64,000 nt of DNA from Kitasatospora sp. NA04385 (GCF_013364235.1 NZ_CP054919.1:5114266-5178265); one strand, 5' to 3'; counted from the stretch's first letter, positions 34,774-43,409 are shown. Numbers and translations: made by a program. The notes: generated by a model from the letters alone, not told the origin.

Positions 34774-35850
34774 ATGTTCGAGGCAGTCGAAGAGCTCCTC
34801 GTCGAGCACGCCGACCTCGAGAAGAGGCTGGCCGACCCGTCGGTGCACGCCGACCAGGCGAACGCCCGCAAGCTGGCCAAGCGCTACGCCGAGCTGACCC
34901 CGATCACCCGGACGTACCTGGCCTGGAAGCAGGCCGGCGAGGACATCGTCGCCGCGCGCGAACTCGCCGCCGAGGACCCGGACTTCATCGCCGAGGCGAA
35001 GTCCTCGGAGGCCCGCCAGGACGAGCTGACCGAGGAGCTGCGGCTGCTGCTGGTGCCGCGCGACCCCAACGACGACAAGGACGTCATCCTGGAGGTCAAG
35101 GCGGGCGAGGGCGGCGAGGAGTCGGCGCTGTTCGCCGGCGACCTGCTGCGGATGTACCTGCGCTACGCGGAGCGGCTCGGCTGGAAGACCGAGATCATCG
35201 ACGCCAACGAGTCCGACCTCGGCGGCTACAAGGACGTCTCGGTGGCGGTGAAGACCAGGGGCACCACCGAGCCCGGCCAGGGCGTCTGGGCCCGGCTGAA
35301 GTACGAGGGCGGCGTGCACCGGGTGCAGCGGGTGCCCGCGACCGAGTCGCAGGGCCGGATCCACACCTCCGCCGCGGGCGTGCTGGTCACCCCGGAGGCC
35401 GAGGAGGTCGAGGTGGAGATCCACGCCAACGACCTGCGGATCGACGTCTACCGCTCCTCCGGCCCCGGCGGGCAGTCGGTGAACACCACCGACTCCGCGG
35501 TCCGGATCACCCACCTGCCGACCGGTATCGTGGCGTCCTGCCAGAACGAGAAGAGCCAGCTGCAGAACAAGGAGCAGGCGATGCGCATCCTGCGTTCGCG
35601 GCTGCTGGCCGCCGCGCAGGAGGAGGCCGAGCGGGAGGCGTCCGACGCCCGCCGCAGCCAGGTGCGCACCGTCGACCGCTCCGAGCGGATCCGGACGTAC
35701 AACTTCCCGGAGAACCGGATCTCCGACCACCGCACCGGCTTCAAGTCGTACAACCTGGACCAGGTGCTGGACGGCGAGCTGAACGCGGTGATCCAGTCCT
35801 GCGTGGACGCCGACGCCGCGGCCAAGCTGGCCGCCGCCCAGGAGAACTGA
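34774..35850 (+). CDS. prfA: Peptide chain release factor 1
   Basis: 358 residues. RF1 ends translation at UAA and UAG codons. The stop-recognition tripeptide PAT is present in VQRVPATESQGR, marking RF1 and not RF2. The peptidyl hydrolase motif GGQ is at residues 232-234 (SSGPGGQSVN). N-terminal helices and the C-terminal YNFPENRISDHRTGF segment are complete. The gene is followed after 19 bases by prmC, whose product methylates the GGQ glutamine. Confidence 0.97.
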   Translation: MFEAVEELLVEHADLEKRLADPSVHADQANARKLAKRYAELTPITRTYLAWKQAGEDIVAARELAAEDPDFIAEAKSSEARQDELTEELRLLLVPRDPNDDKDVILEVKAGEGGEESALFAGDLLRMYLRYAERLGWKTEIIDANESDLGGYKDVSVAVKTRGTTEPGQGVWARLKYEGGVHRVQRVPATESQGRIHTSAAGVLVTPEAEEVEVEIHANDLRIDVYRSSGPGGQSVNTTDSAVRITHLPTGIVASCQNEKSQLQNKEQAMRILRSRLLAAAQEEAEREASDARRSQVRTVDRSERIRTYNFPENRISDHRTGFKSYNLDQVLDGELNAVIQSCVDADAAAKLAAAQEN

Positions 35851-35869
35851 TCACAAGAGGGGCCGAGGG

Positions 35870-36736
35870 ATGAACCTGCTGCTCGCCGAGGTGGCCCAGG
35901 CCACCCAGCGCCTGGCCTCGGCCGGCGTGCCCTCGCCGCGCTTCGACGCGGAGGAGCTGGCGGCGCACATCCACGGCGTGAAGCGCAGCCAGCTGCACAC
36001 CGTGCCGGACGGCGACTTCGACGCCCGGTACTGGGAGGCGGTCTCCCGCCGCGAGCAGCGCGAGCCGCTCCAGCACATCACCGGGCGGGCGTTCTTCCGC
36101 TACCTCGAACTGGAGGTCGGCCCCGGGGTGTTCGTGCCCCGGCCGGAGACCGAGTCGGTGGTCGAGTGGGCGATAGACGCGGTCCGCGCGATGGACGTGG
36201 CCGAGCCGCTGGTGGTCGACCTGTGCACCGGCTCCGGGGCGATCGCGCTGGCCCTCGCCCAGGAACTGCCCCGCTCGACCGTGCACGCCTTCGAACTCGA
36301 CGAGGGCGCCCTCGCCTACACCCGGCGCAACGTCGAGGCCAGCCCCGACCGGGCCCGGGTCCACCTGCACCAGGGCGACGCCACCCGGGCCTTCGCGGAC
36401 GACCGCGGCTGGGACGGCCGCTTCGACCTGGTGATCAGCAACCCGCCCTACATCCCGCTCACCGAGTGGGAGTACGTCGCCCCCGAGGCCCGCGACCACG
36501 ACCCGCAGATGTCGCTGTTCTCCGGCGAGGACGGGCTGGACACCATCCGCGGCATCGAACGGGTCGCCGCCCGGCTGCTGCGCCCCGGCGGCGCGGTGGT
36601 GATCGAGCACGCGGACACCCAGGGCGGGCAGGTCCCGTGGATCTTCCGCGAGGAGGGCGGCTGGACGGACGCGGCCGACCACCGGGACCTCAACAACCGG
36701 CCCCGCTTCACAACAGCCCGGAGGGCGTCGTTGTGA
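35870..36736 (+). CDS. prmC: Release factor glutamine methyltransferase
   Basis: 288 residues, SAM-dependent N5-methylation of the glutamine in the GGQ motif of release factors. The N-terminal helical domain is followed by VVDLCTGSGAIALALA (SAM-binding motif I) and the substrate motif NPPY at residues 191-194. C-terminal FREEGGWTDAADHRDLNNRP is typical. The last codons (TARRASL and stop) lie within the first copy of a 41-base tandem repeat, which seems to have grown from the 3' end of this gene. Confidence 0.95.
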   Translation: MNLLLAEVAQATQRLASAGVPSPRFDAEELAAHIHGVKRSQLHTVPDGDFDARYWEAVSRREQREPLQHITGRAFFRYLELEVGPGVFVPRPETESVVEWAIDAVRAMDVAEPLVVDLCTGSGAIALALAQELPRSTVHAFELDEGALAYTRRNVEASPDRARVHLHQGDATRAFADDRGWDGRFDLVISNPPYIPLTEWEYVAPEARDHDPQMSLFSGEDGLDTIRGIERVAARLLRPGGAVVIEHADTQGGQVPWIFREEGGWTDAADHRDLNNRPRFTTARRASL

Positions 36737-36925
36737 ACATCCAGCTCAGCACGACGGCCCGGAGGGCGTCGTTGTGAACATCGAGTCCAGCACGACAGCC
36801 CGAAAGGCGTCGTTGTGAACATCGAGCCCAGCACGACGGCCCGGACGGCGTCGTTGTGAACACCGGGCCCAGCACGACGGCCCGGACGGCGTCGTCGGGC
36901 GCACCGGGCCCCGTACGACCGCGTG
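36709..36925. repeat. Tandem array of 41-base repeats after prmC
   Basis: Four full units start at 36727, 36768, 36809 and 36850 with exact 41-base spacing; a partial unit lies on each side. Each unit reads GTCGTTGTGAACATCGAG, a few variable bases, then CAGCACGACGGCCCGGAGGG with C. Each carries an imperfect inverted repeat (ACGAC...GTCGT around GCCC-GGA-GGGC) able to form a hairpin, and each repeats the prmC stop region. The array occupies the gap before the threonylcarbamoyladenylate synthase gene. Confidence 0.9.
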
Positions 36926-36975
36926 CCGCGTCCCGCCGTACGCACCACTGACACCACCGGAAGGGGATTGCTCCG

Positions 36976-37623
36976 ATGAGCCGCCGATACGACTGCTCCG
37001 ACGCCCAGGACCGCGCCAGCGGGCTGCGTGAGGCCGCCACGGCGATCCGCCGCGGGGAACTCGTGGTGGTGCCGACCGACACCGTCTACGGGATCGCCGC
37101 CGACGCCTTCTCGCCGGACGCGGTCGGCGCACTGCTGGCCGCCAAGGGCCGGGGCCGGAACATGCCCTCGCCGGTGCTGGTCGGCTCGCCGACCACGCTG
37201 CACGGGCTGGTCACCGACTTCTCCGAGCAGGCCTGGGAGCTGGTGGACGCGTTCTGGCCGGGCGGCCTGACCCTGGTCGCCCGCCACCAGCCGTCGCTGC
37301 GCTGGGACCTGGGCGAGACCCGGGGCACCGTCGCGGTCCGGATGCCGCTGCACCCGGTCGTCCTGGAGCTGCTGAACGCCACCGGCCCGCTCGCGGTCTC
37401 CTCCGGCAACAAGACCGGCGGCCCGTCCCCGTCCACCTGCGACGAGGCCCAGTCGCAGCTCGGCGACGCGGTGTCGATCTACCTGGACGGCGGGACGGCC
37501 GACTACGGCACGCCCTCCACCATCGTCGACGTCACCGGCAAGGTGCCGGTGGTGCTGCGGGCGGGCGCGATCGGCGTCGAGCAGCTGAGGGAGGTCGTTC
37601 CGGACGTGGAGGCCGGCAGTTGA
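36976..37623 (+). CDS. L-threonylcarbamoyladenylate synthase (Sua5/YrdC family)
   Basis: 215 residues. Makes threonylcarbamoyl-AMP from threonine, bicarbonate and ATP, for the t6A37 modification of tRNAs reading ANN codons. YrdC-domain motifs are GELVVVPTDTVYGIAADAF, LLAAKGRGRNMPSPVLV, FWPGGLTLVARHQ, TVAVRMPLHPVVLELL and GPLAVSSGNKTGGPS. The C-terminal Sua5 domain is absent, so this is the short TsaC-like form with a small extension. The TGA stop overlaps the TTG start of the next gene. Confidence 0.93.
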   Translation: MSRRYDCSDAQDRASGLREAATAIRRGELVVVPTDTVYGIAADAFSPDAVGALLAAKGRGRNMPSPVLVGSPTTLHGLVTDFSEQAWELVDAFWPGGLTLVARHQPSLRWDLGETRGTVAVRMPLHPVVLELLNATGPLAVSSGNKTGGPSPSTCDEAQSQLGDAVSIYLDGGTADYGTPSTIVDVTGKVPVVLRAGAIGVEQLREVVPDVEAGS

Positions 37624-38294
37624 CCGCCGCCGCCCCGTCGTACGGAGCGGGGAGCGCCCTGAGCCCCTTCGCGGAGCCGGGGCCGCTCCCGTTGGACACC
37701 TTCCGCATCCTGTTCGTCTGCACCGGCAACATCTGCCGCTCCCCGATCGCCGAGCGCCTCGCCCGGCTGGAGCTGGACGCCCGGCTGGGCGTGCGGACCG
37801 GCCGCCGGATCGTGGTGGAGAGCGCCGGCACCTGGGGCCACGAGGGCGCCCCGATGGAGGCGCACGCGGCGACGGTGCTCGGCGAGTACGGCGCGGACAG
37901 CGCCGGCTTCGCGGGCCGGGAGCTGCTGGACGAGCACGTGATCGACGCCGACCTGGTGCTGACCGCGACCCTGGACCACCGGGCGCAGGTCATCTCGATG
38001 GGGCACTCGGCGGGGCTGCGCACCTTCACCATCAAGGAGTTCACCCGTCTGGTGCAAAGGGTCGACCCGGGCACCCTGCCGGACCCCAGGGACGGCGCGC
38101 GGCTGACCGAGCGCGCCCGCGCACTGGTCCGTTCGGCCGCCGCCCTGCGGGGCTGGCTGCTGGCCTCCGCGCCCGAGTTCGACGAGCTGAGGGACCCGTA
38201 CGGGGCCCCGATCGGGATGTTCCGCAACTGCGGCGAGGAGATATTCGACGCGCTGGACCCGGTGGTGACCGCACTGACGGGTGTGGCCCGCTGA
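37620..38294 (+). CDS. Low molecular weight protein-tyrosine phosphatase family protein
   Basis: 224 residues from a TTG at 37620 that overlaps the preceding stop (TTGA), with GGAGG upstream; coupling makes this start likely. The P-loop CxxxxxR is Cys34 to Arg40 in FVCTGNICRSP, and a general-acid Asp candidate lies in LPDPRDG. The protein is longer than the usual 150-160 residues, with an N-terminal extension of about 25 residues and a longer C-terminus. It may act on protein tyrosine or arginine phosphate; the substrate is unknown. Confidence 0.87.
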   Translation: MTAAAPSYGAGSALSPFAEPGPLPLDTFRILFVCTGNICRSPIAERLARLELDARLGVRTGRRIVVESAGTWGHEGAPMEAHAATVLGEYGADSAGFAGRELLDEHVIDADLVLTATLDHRAQVISMGHSAGLRTFTIKEFTRLVQRVDPGTLPDPRDGARLTERARALVRSAAALRGWLLASAPEFDELRDPYGAPIGMFRNCGEEIFDALDPVVTALTGVAR

Positions 38295-38459
38295 GTTGAG
38301 CGCCCTCCACTAAAGTTTCCGTGGGGGATTCGTGAAGACTGGGTGCGCAGGCCGTGGTGGCAACCGGAAAGGCGCAAGCCCGCGTGTGCGGGCGAGCCGG
38401 GCGGCGGGGGCCGACCTACGCTGGGGAAACCTGCCCGCACCGCAGCCTGGAGCCGCACC

Positions 38460-39722
38460 ATGACGGTCGCCGACGCCCCATCCGTCCCCTGGGAGGCCGC
38501 CGAGGCCCTGCGCGCGGCCGACCCGCTGATCGCCGACCTGCTCACCGCCGAGGCCGAGCGCCGGACGCTGGGCCTGCAACTGCTCGCCGGGGAGAGCCTG
38601 GCCACCCCCGCCGTGCTGGACGCGCTGGCCGGCCCGCTGGCCGACAAGTACGCCGACGGCTACCCCGGCCGCCGCCACCACACCGGCTGCGCGCCCGCCG
38701 ACACCGTCGAGCTGCTGGCGATCGACCGGGCCCGCGAGCTGTTCGCCGCCCCGCACGCCAACGTCCAGCCCCGGTCCGGGACTTCGGCGATGCTGGCGGC
38801 CTACGCGGCGCTGCTGCGGCCGGACGACGCGGTGCTCGCGATGTCGCTGGAGCACGGCGGCCACCTGAGCGCCGGCTCGCGCGCCAACTTCTCCGGCCGC
38901 TGGTTCCGCTTCCACGGCTACGGGGTGCGCGCCGACGACGGCCGGATCGACCTCGACCAGGTCCGCGACCTGGCCCGCGAGCACCGCCCCAAGGCGATCG
39001 TGGCGGGCGGCATCTCCTACCCGCGGCACATCGACTGGGCCGCCTTCCGGGAGATCGCCGACGAGGTGGACGCCTACCTGATCGCCGCCGCCGGGCAGAC
39101 CGCGGGCCTGGTCGCGGCCGGCGCCGCGCCCTCCCCGGTGCCGTACGCGGACGTCACCGTGGCCACCACCCACAAGCTGCTGCGCGGCCCGCGCGGCGGC
39201 CTGCTGCTGTGCACCGCGGAGCTGGCCGACCGGATCGACCGGGCGGTGTTCCCGTTCAGCCAGGGCGGCGCGGCGATGAACGAGGTGGCCGCCAAGGCGG
39301 TGGCCCTGGCCCAGGCCGCCACCCCCGCCCACACCGGCTACGTCCGCCGGGCGGTCTCCGGGGCCCGGGCGCTGGCCGCGGCGCTGGCCGCCGCCGGGGC
39401 GCCGCCGGTCACCGGCGGCACCGACACCCACCTGGTGACCGCCTCGGTCGGCGGGCTGGGGCTGAGCGGGGTGGAGGCCGAGCGCCGGTGCGCCGCCGCC
39501 GGGCTGTTGCTCGGCCGGTGCGCCCTCCCGTACGACCCGGCGCCGCCGACCGAGACCTCCGGGATCAGGCTGGGCACCGGGACGTGCGCGGCCCAGGGGA
39601 TGGGGGAGGAGGAGCTCGGCGAGGTCGGCGGGCTGCTGGGCCGGGTGCTCGGCGGGGAGCCGCTCGAACCGGTGCGGGAGCGGGTGCGGGAGCTGGCCCG
39701 GGCGTTCGCCGGACGCCCCTGA
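38460..39722 (+). CDS. Serine hydroxymethyltransferase-like protein, catalytic residues altered
   Basis: 420 residues, clearly homologous to SHMT (serine to glycine plus methylene-THF) throughout: KYADGYPGRRHHTGCA, LEHGGHLSAGSRANFSGRWF, THKLLRGPRGG with the PLP lysine Lys239, and SGIRLGTG with the substrate arginine. However, the block that normally reads VDMAH is AAAGQ here: the Asp that holds the PLP pyridine nitrogen is Ala210 and the following His is Gln213. The Glu after GC in the substrate site is Ala, and the FPGGQGGP loop reads FPFSQGGA. It is therefore unlikely to be an ordinary SHMT; it may catalyse another PLP reaction or be regulatory. The frame is intact, so it is not a pseudogene. 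Confidence 0.85.
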   Translation: MTVADAPSVPWEAAEALRAADPLIADLLTAEAERRTLGLQLLAGESLATPAVLDALAGPLADKYADGYPGRRHHTGCAPADTVELLAIDRARELFAAPHANVQPRSGTSAMLAAYAALLRPDDAVLAMSLEHGGHLSAGSRANFSGRWFRFHGYGVRADDGRIDLDQVRDLAREHRPKAIVAGGISYPRHIDWAAFREIADEVDAYLIAAAGQTAGLVAAGAAPSPVPYADVTVATTHKLLRGPRGGLLLCTAELADRIDRAVFPFSQGGAAMNEVAAKAVALAQAATPAHTGYVRRAVSGARALAAALAAAGAPPVTGGTDTHLVTASVGGLGLSGVEAERRCAAAGLLLGRCALPYDPAPPTETSGIRLGTGTCAAQGMGEEELGEVGGLLGRVLGGEPLEPVRERVRELARAFAGRP

Positions 39723-39882
39723 GCGGCCCGCCGGGCGCCCGCGCGTCCGCTCGGGAGAACCGCGATGCGGGTGCCGGGCGTCGGAGTCAATAAGGTGTGC
39801 TCCGTGGCGACGCACCTCGAACCCCGAACCAGCACGGGAGTACCCTGCGTACTCGTCCGTCCGAGCGTGTCCATGGAGGCCG

Positions 39883-41259
39883 GTGGTGCGTGAGTATCTG
39901 CTGGTCATGTTCGTCTCGGCGGCGGTGACCTACCTGCTGGTCAGCCCGGTGCGGAAGTTCGCCATCGCGGCCGGTGCGATGCCCGCCGTCCGGGCGCGCG
40001 ACGTGCACCGCGAGCCCACCCCCCGGCTGGGCGGCATCGCGATGTTCGGCGGCCTGCTGGCCGGCCTGCTCGCGGCCTCCCAACTGTCCGGCCTGGGGCG
40101 GATGTTCGTGCAGAGCGCGGACATCAAGGCGCTGCTCTGCGGGGCCGGGATCATGTTCGTGCTGGGCGTCCTGGACGACAAGTGGGGCGTGGACGCGCTG
40201 GTGAAGCTCGGCGGCCAGATGATCGCCGCCGGCGTGATGGTCTGGCAGGGCATCACGGTGATCGCCATCCCGGTGCCCGGCTACGGCTCCGTCCCGGTCA
40301 CCCCGACCCAGGGCATGCTGATCTCGGTCGCGCTGGTCGTCGTGATGGTCAACGCGGTGAACTTCATCGACGGCCTGGACGGCCTGGCGGCCGGCATGGT
40401 CTGCATCGCCGCGATGGCCTTCTTCCTCTACTCGTACCGGCTCTGGCTCGGCTACGGGATCAACGACGCCGCGCCCGCCGCGCTGTTCACCGCCGTGCTG
40501 ATCGGCATGTGCCTGGGCTTCCTGCCGCACAACCTGCACCCGGCGCGGATCTTCATGGGCGACTCCGGCTCGATGATGCTGGGCCTGATGCTGGCGGTCG
40601 CGGCGATCTCCATCACCGGCCGGGTCGACCCCGACCTGATCACCGAGCAGGTCGGTTCGCAGACCACCGCCGTGCACGCCCTGGTGCCGATCTACATTCC
40701 GCTGATCCTGCCGCTGACGGTGATCGCGCTGCCGCTGGCCGACCTGCTGCTGGCCGTGGTGCGCCGCACCTGGGCGGGCAAGTCGCCGTTCGCCGCGGAC
40801 AAGCAGCACCTGCACCACCGGCTGCTGGAGGTCGGGCACTCGCACAGCCGGGCCGTGCTGATCATGTACTTCTGGGCCGCGCTGATCGCCTTCGGCACCG
40901 TCGCGGTGTCGGTGACCAACACCGGCCGCACGGTGATCCTGGCGATGGCGGGCCTGTGCCTGGTCGGCCTCGCGGTGCTGCTGATGCCGCGCTTCCGGCC
41001 GCGCGCGCCCAAGGCCGTCCAGTCCTTCGTGCCGCCCCGCTACCGGGACGGCGAGGGCCCGGCGGCGGAGCCGGAGACCGCTGCCGCGGCGACGGGCCCG
41101 GCGGCCGGCGAACCGGACGGCGAACCGGACGGGGAGCTACCGGAGGTGGACGGCGAGGTGCCCGCGATGGCCGAGCTGTCGGCCGAGGACAAGGCGATGC
41201 TCGGGCGGCTGGGCACCGGCTCGACGGCGGTCGGGCAGCGCGGCGAGCGGCGGTCCTGA
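39883..41259 (+). CDS. WecA/MraY-family undecaprenyl-phosphate sugar-1-phosphate transferase
   Basis: 458 residues from a GTG at 39883 (or the adjacent GTG at 39886) after GGAGG. Ten or eleven membrane helices are visible. Family motifs: VHREPTPRLGGIAMFGGLLA, GVLDDKWGVDALVKLGGQ with the Asp pair, VNAVNFIDGLDGLAAGMV, IFMGDSGSMMLGLML and the HLHHRLLEVGHSHS loop (HxHH). The last 80 residues form an acidic cytoplasmic tail not found in the core family. It likely transfers GlcNAc-1-phosphate to undecaprenyl phosphate to start teichoic or teichuronic polymer synthesis. It is upstream of the ATP synthase operon. Confidence 0.9.
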   Translation: MVREYLLVMFVSAAVTYLLVSPVRKFAIAAGAMPAVRARDVHREPTPRLGGIAMFGGLLAGLLAASQLSGLGRMFVQSADIKALLCGAGIMFVLGVLDDKWGVDALVKLGGQMIAAGVMVWQGITVIAIPVPGYGSVPVTPTQGMLISVALVVVMVNAVNFIDGLDGLAAGMVCIAAMAFFLYSYRLWLGYGINDAAPAALFTAVLIGMCLGFLPHNLHPARIFMGDSGSMMLGLMLAVAAISITGRVDPDLITEQVGSQTTAVHALVPIYIPLILPLTVIALPLADLLLAVVRRTWAGKSPFAADKQHLHHRLLEVGHSHSRAVLIMYFWAALIAFGTVAVSVTNTGRTVILAMAGLCLVGLAVLLMPRFRPRAPKAVQSFVPPRYRDGEGPAAEPETAAAATGPAAGEPDGEPDGELPEVDGEVPAMAELSAEDKAMLGRLGTGSTAVGQRGERRS

Positions 41260-41542
41260 CGGTCGGTCAACTCCGGTTGGGCCGTTCGGCGGCACCCGTT
41301 CGGCGGCACCCTTGGGCCCATCGTGTGACAGGTACCACACGTTCATGGTAAAGCTCTCATCAAATAGTTTGTGATACCGTTCACGAGTACCGAGAACACG
41401 CCGAAAGACCTGACAGGTGGAGGACTTCCGTCCCTGGTCGGTCTCCCTCGACGGGTCCGCCGTTCAACCGGCTGCCCGCGGCGAGGTCCTCGCACCCCGT
41501 GTCTCCGTCCCCCGTTTCCGACATGCCGCCGGAGTTGCCGAC
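41260..41542 (+). promoter_or_regulatory. Presumed promoter region of the ATP synthase operon
   Basis: Contains a 14-base tandem duplication (CCGTTCGGCGGCAC twice, about 41283-41310), an inverted repeat CGTGTG/CACACG at 41322-41341, and an AT-rich stretch TCATCAAATAGTTTGTGATACC at 41358-41378 (in pieces) unusual for this genome, whose TGATACC resembles a -10 region. The frame of atpI stays open upstream, but the ATG at 41543 has the better ribosome-binding site. Confidence 0.45.
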
Positions 41543-41965
41543 ATGCCGTCCCACGACGCCCGGATCCTCCGTGGCGCCGCAATTCCCACTGCGGTCGCCG
41601 GAGTCGTCGCCATGGCGATCTCCTTCGCCACCGCCGGAGGGAAGGGTCTGCTCGGCGCCCTGCTCGCGACCGTCGTCGTGATCGCCTTCTTCGGCGCCGG
41701 CCAGATCGCGCTCGACCGGCTGGGCCGCAACAACCCGCAGATGCTGATGCCGATCGCGATGGTGGTCTACACCACCCAGATCCTGGTGATCGGCGTCCTG
41801 CTCGCGGTGGCGAAACGACTCACCTTCTTCGACCACAAGGTCTTCGGCCTCTCCCTGCTCGGCCTGGTGATCGTCTGGATGGGCTTCCAGGTCCGGGGCT
41901 GGCTCAAGGCCAAGACCTTCTACGTGGAACCCGACGGCAAGCCGAAATCCGGGCGTCAACCGTGA
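41543..41965 (+). CDS. atpI: ATP synthase subunit I (assembly factor)
   Basis: 140 residues starting at the ATG 41543 (MPSHDARILRGAAIPTAVAG), with GGAG ten bases upstream. Four membrane helices are visible, including LLGALLATVVVIAFFGAGQI and IAMVVYTTQILVIGVLL. AtpI is not part of the final enzyme; it helps assemble the c-ring. It is the first gene of the atpIBEFHAGDC operon and is separated from atpB by 282 bases with a marked hairpin. Confidence 0.85.
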   Translation: MPSHDARILRGAAIPTAVAGVVAMAISFATAGGKGLLGALLATVVVIAFFGAGQIALDRLGRNNPQMLMPIAMVVYTTQILVIGVLLAVAKRLTFFDHKVFGLSLLGLVIVWMGFQVRGWLKAKTFYVEPDGKPKSGRQP

Positions 41966-41968
41966 GCG

Positions 41969-42010
41969 GGGCATACCGTCCCCCTCGCGAGGGGGGCGGT
42001 GTTTATGCCC
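41969..42010 (+). terminator. Long hairpin between atpI and atpB
   Basis: Outer arms GGGCATA / TATGCCC and inner arms CCG-t-CCCCCTCG / CGAGGGGG-g-CGG form an almost continuous stem ending in TCCTG. It could be an attenuator, a processing site or a terminator that separates atpI from the structural genes. The remaining 230 bases before atpB may hold a second promoter. Confidence 0.6.
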
Positions 42011-42247
42011 TCCTGACGGGCTGCTATCGTCCGTCCCAACGGCGGAGTACGGGAAGCGGCCAGGTCCCTCCGATGATCGGACGGATCGCCCCCCGGCTCC
42101 ACGAAGCTTTCGAAGATCCCGCGGTGGGGATATGCGCCGCGCCGGGTCAGCGAGAAATCCGACAAGTCCCAGTGCCGCACCGTGGCCCCCGGTCACGCCG
42201 ACACACCGAGGTTGCCGTAACCATGCGTCAGAACGAAGGAGTCTGTG

Positions 42248-43057
42248 GTGGGTGCTGACGTCCAGCTCGCCTCCGAGGCCAGTTGCCACCTTTTCTCCGG
42301 CTGCGGCTTCCCGGCCCCCGGTCTCGGTGAGTTCGACTTCAAGCCGATCTTCACGGTCGCCGGGGTCCACTTCACCAAGCCGATGCTGCTGGCGATCATC
42401 TGCGCCCTGCTGGTGGTCGGCTTCTTCTGGGCGGCCTTCGCCAAGCCGAAGCTCCTCCCGGGCAAGCTCCAGCTGGTCGGCGAGATCGGGTACGACTTCG
42501 TCAAGCGGAGCATCGTGCTGGAGACCATCGGCAAAAAGGGCGAGAAGTACGTCCCGATGCTGGTCTCGATGTTCTTCTTCGTGTGGATCATGAACATCAT
42601 GTCCATCATCCCGTTCGCCCAGTTCCCGGTGATGTCGCGCATCGCGTACCCGGTCGGACTGGCGGCGATCGTGTGGGTCACCTACATGGGGCTGACCTTC
42701 AAGAAGCACGGCTTCGTCGGCGGCATGAAGAACCTCTGCTGGCCGTCGGGCATCCCGGGCTGGGTGATGGTCATCCTGGTGCCGATCGAGTTCTTCTCGA
42801 ATATCTTCGTGCGCCCCTTCACCCTCGCGGTCCGAGCCTTCGCCAACATGTTCGCCGGTCACCTGCTGATCGTCGTCTTCTCGGTGGCCTCGTGGTACCT
42901 GCTCAGCCCCACCATCGGCGCCCTGTACGGCTCGGTGTCGTTCGTGGTGGCCGTCGGTCTGACCGCCTTCGAGCTGCTGGTGCAGTTCCTGCAGGCGTAC
43001 ATCTTCGTGATGCTCGCCAGCAGCTACATCGCCGGTGCCCTGGAAGAGGCGCACTGA
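42248..43057 (+). CDS. atpB: F0F1 ATP synthase subunit a
   Basis: 269 residues. The GTG at 42248 is preferred to the adjacent GTG at 42245 because it lies six bases after AAGGAG. Subunit a forms the proton half-channels beside the c-ring. The essential arginine lies in FVRPFTLAVRAFANMFAGHL, and the last helices (FELLVQFLQAYIFVMLASSY) carry the conserved Glu and Gln. The N-terminal CHLFSGCGFPAPGLGEFDF is typical of actinobacteria. Confidence 0.96.
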   Translation: MGADVQLASEASCHLFSGCGFPAPGLGEFDFKPIFTVAGVHFTKPMLLAIICALLVVGFFWAAFAKPKLLPGKLQLVGEIGYDFVKRSIVLETIGKKGEKYVPMLVSMFFFVWIMNIMSIIPFAQFPVMSRIAYPVGLAAIVWVTYMGLTFKKHGFVGGMKNLCWPSGIPGWVMVILVPIEFFSNIFVRPFTLAVRAFANMFAGHLLIVVFSVASWYLLSPTIGALYGSVSFVVAVGLTAFELLVQFLQAYIFVMLASSYIAGALEEAH

Positions 43058-43087
43058 GCCCCGCGGCCCCGGCCGCGCCCTGAACTC

Positions 43088-43108
43088 CCGGTGGCCAACA
43101 CCCACCGG
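43088..43108 (+). other. Small hairpin between atpB and atpE
   Basis: Seven-base stem CCGGTGG / CCACCGG with a seven-base loop, 30 bases before atpE. It could stabilise or process the atpE message, whose product is needed in about tenfold excess. Confidence 0.4.
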
Positions 43109-43137
43109 TATCCCATCCCCGCAAAGGATTAGCTGAG

Positions 43138-43368
43138 ATGTCCGCTCTCGCTGAAGGTGTCACCGGTTCCGTCGCTTCCATCGGCTACGGCCTCGCCGCG
43201 ATCGGCCCCGGCATCGGTGTCGGTCTGATCTTCGGTAACGGCGTGCAGGCGATGGCCCGTCAGCCCGAGGCTGCCGGCCTGATCCGCTCCAACATGTTCA
43301 TCGGTTTCGCCCTGACCGAGGCCCTCGCCCTGATCGGCATCGTCATGCCGTTCGTCTACGGCCAGTGA
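43138..43368 (+). CDS. atpE: F0F1 ATP synthase subunit c
   Basis: 76-residue proteolipid hairpin. Helix 1 carries the glycine-rich GYGLAAIGPGIGVGLIFG; the polar loop is ARQPE; helix 2 contains the proton-binding Glu61 in FALTEALALIG. The ribosome-binding site AAAGGAT is well spaced. The rotor ring is built from many copies of this protein. Confidence 0.97.
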   Translation: MSALAEGVTGSVASIGYGLAAIGPGIGVGLIFGNGVQAMARQPEAAGLIRSNMFIGFALTEALALIGIVMPFVYGQ

Positions 43369-43409
43369 GCCAGGCGCACCAGTAGCCAATACCGACGAAA
43401 GGTTCTGAT

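Noticed and set aside
36709..36925. CRISPR array
   Set aside because: Units are contiguous 41-base repeats without unique spacers, and no cas genes are present.
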